Of a stretch of 64,000 nt of DNA, positions 62,290 through 64,000 are shown one piece after another. Source of the stretch: Prostheceraeus crozeri (taxonomy: Eukaryota > Platyhelminthes > Polycladida > Euryleptidae). Within the stretch, counting starts at the first letter, position 1. Each line of letters opens with the position of its first letter. The position numbers and the translations under genes are program-made. Under the pieces are notes generated by a model. It worked only from the letters and a program-made list of their open reading frames with translations, ran no database searches and was not told the DNA's origin. Location of the stretch: NCBI GenBank assembly GCA_907163375.1, contig CAJQUW010011032.1, positions 186,001 through 250,000 on the forward strand, given 5' to 3'.

Positions 62290-64000
62290 ATGGAAAATGC
62301 TAACTTATATTGCAGCATATGTAACAAACAGTTACAGACACCTAGAGGTTATAAATCTCATTTAAAAAGTCAAATACATTTACGAAATGTAGAACGACAT
62401 GATACAAGTAATATAACGAGAATGAATGAATATTAACTATCTAAAAAGATAACCTACTGATATAGAAGTTAAAAGAGTATTTGATGATTATTCACATTCA
62501 GAATATAAAAAAGTTTTAAGTGTAATAGATGAACCTGAAGTAGATGTAAGGTTTTCATTTAATGATGAACATGATGAGTATGATGAATCTGTCGAAACCG
62601 ATGAAACTTTTTATGATATTCTATCCAACTTTTATAATATATTTAGAAAATCTTTCAAATGCTATATGAATGTAGAAGTACTTTACGCAAAGACTGGACC
62701 TGATGGGAATATTGAAGAAATAGTCCAAGGTCATTTCAGTAAAACACAAGAAATTCATAATAGATGATATAGAACGTGTAATTGAAATAATGATAAATAA
62801 ATTAAAAGATGCTATAACTGAAGCTCAATTGCGTGAGTCTGGTTGGAGATTTGTTAGAATAGTATCCAAGAAATTAGTAATTAATAAATATAAAAATAAT
62901 ACTGGAGGTAGTTACATACCCCTACCTTTCAGTTCACCACAAATAATTAACATACAAAACGAAGACAACTATTGTTTTCTGTGGAGTGTTATAGCACATT
63001 TACATCCAGCACGTCATCACAAAGAAAGACTAAGTCATTACAATAAAGAAGAATACATAAATGAATTTGATCTTTCTGATGGATTAGATGAATTTCCATA
63101 TGATTATAATAAGCTGACAAAGTTTCACAAAAAGAACAAACAGTAATAGAAGTACATGTGTTTGAATTAAATGTGAAGTATATTTCTATTGATAATATTA
63201 CTCCCTTATGTACTGGAGATGTTAAAGTTAATGACACTGTCTATGCAAACGAAGAAGAATTTTACTTAGATAATAAAAGTTTATGCCGAACAGAAATGCA
63301 ATATAATGAACGCGGTAATTATATACACCATAATATTATTTACCAAGACGTTGTAATATGTACTGAAAAATATGAAATTATAAAAACATTAACACCCATA
63401 ATGGTTAATCATAATAATCATAAAGGACGCCGTTTTACTTCTGGTTATCAACAGCAGTTACAGAATTCAGAACAGCAATATCAACAACAGTTACATATGT
63501 TACAGCAGCAATATCAACAGCAGTTGCAGATGTCAGAACAGCAATATCAACAGCAGTTACAGATGTTACAGCAGCAATATCAACAGCAGTTAATACAACC
63601 AGCACAAGCAAATATACTATATTATGAAGGTCATTACATATTGTGTAAAGATATTTCTATATTTACAAAAACTTCAGATAATGCTAATTTTCCTTGTCTC
63701 CAATGTATGACGAGCTTTAGAACTGAAGAAGAAATGAAAAGACATTTGGAGAATTGTCAACAAAATGAAGCAGTCAGAAATACGTTTCCAAGGGAAGATT
63801 ATTTAGAATACAATAAATGGTATTTCAAAAACAAAGTAACCTTTATAATATATTGTGATTTTGAAGCATATAATGTCAAAATTACAGAACAAAATACTAG
63901 CAAGCATTTGTTTCAGCAAAAACCATTATGTTGGGGAATGTACATTCATTCAAATTACCCCGAATTATTTAAATCAGAATATTATCAGTACTATGGTGAG
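62290..64000 (+). pseudogene. Family B DNA polymerase, right copy, N-terminal part with frame breaks
   Basis: It starts MENANLYCSICNKQLQTPRG (same C2H2 finger as 5257). An early stop at ~62434 and further breaks near 62755 and 63143 divide it. Readable stretches are 62790-63146 (NNTGGSYIPLPFSS, CFLWSVIAHLHPA) and ~63144 to the window end, which stays open. The last stretch holds a Gln-rich 'QQYQQQL' tandem repeat, the finger CLQCMTSF and the exonuclease motif CDFEAY. It lacks all three GC hairpins in the left polymerase region compared and is shorter in both variable linkers. The catalytic palm lies beyond the window. Confidence 0.9.

Noticed and set aside
1-64000. The two Polinton segments being two halves of one element split by an inserted 40-kb block
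   Set aside because: Both segments carry the capsid start, minor virion, fibre, zinc-finger and polymerase genes, so they are two copies.

Overview
The window is nuclear DNA from an invertebrate animal. It holds spliced exons of an ABCC1/MRP-type transporter with consensus GT/AG sites, and LINE, Penelope-like and hAT transposons. Both ends lie in very AT-rich Maverick/Polinton (adintovirus-like) elements. I cannot name the species.

Left block (1-~14150): the right-hand ~14.1 kb of one Polinton. On the minus strand are the N-terminus of the double-jelly-roll major capsid protein (cut by the window edge), a minor virion protein, a small basic protein and a two-ORF coiled-coil protein with a tail-fibre-like motif. 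On the plus strand are a multi-zinc-finger protein, a membrane-anchored P-loop ATPase, an intact 1502-aa protein-primed family B DNA polymerase, a frameshifted conserved Polinton protein, a penton-like minor capsid protein and the A32-type packaging ATPase. A minus-strand two-helix membrane protein lies in the terminal region, followed by subterminal repeats and the element end.

Middle block (~14150-53945): host DNA. Five ABCC1-like exons on the plus strand (18865-47065) cover NBD1, the linker and the start of the second membrane domain. The introns carry a decayed LINE, two small hAT-type elements, a complete 6.4-kb hAT transposon with a perfect 8-bp target duplication and a second hAT-type element nested inside it, a Penelope-like element with N-terminal GIY-YIG endonuclease and pseudo-LTRs, and a foldback element whose arms are palindromic repeats.

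Right block (~53946-64000): the left-hand ~10 kb of a second, related but decayed Polinton in the same orientation. It has a truncated copy of the membrane-protein gene at its end, then an insertion-like stretch, the adenain-type protease, a PLA2-integrase fusion, a pX-like hydrophobic peptide, the major capsid protein (stops and a frameshift), the minor virion protein, the fibre-like protein, the zinc-finger protein, an unrelated 119-aa ORF where the left copy has its membrane ATPase, and a broken polymerase running off the window.

Together the two copies give a nearly complete ~19-kb Polinton plan: replication (polymerase), integration (integrase), packaging (ATPase), capsid (major and penton proteins), maturation (protease) and virion accessory proteins. 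The most unusual signal is a family of short GC-rich single and double hairpins scattered through both copies, including inside the polymerase reading frame. One 34-bp member is repeated exactly in inverted orientation, and another pair shows compensatory stem changes.
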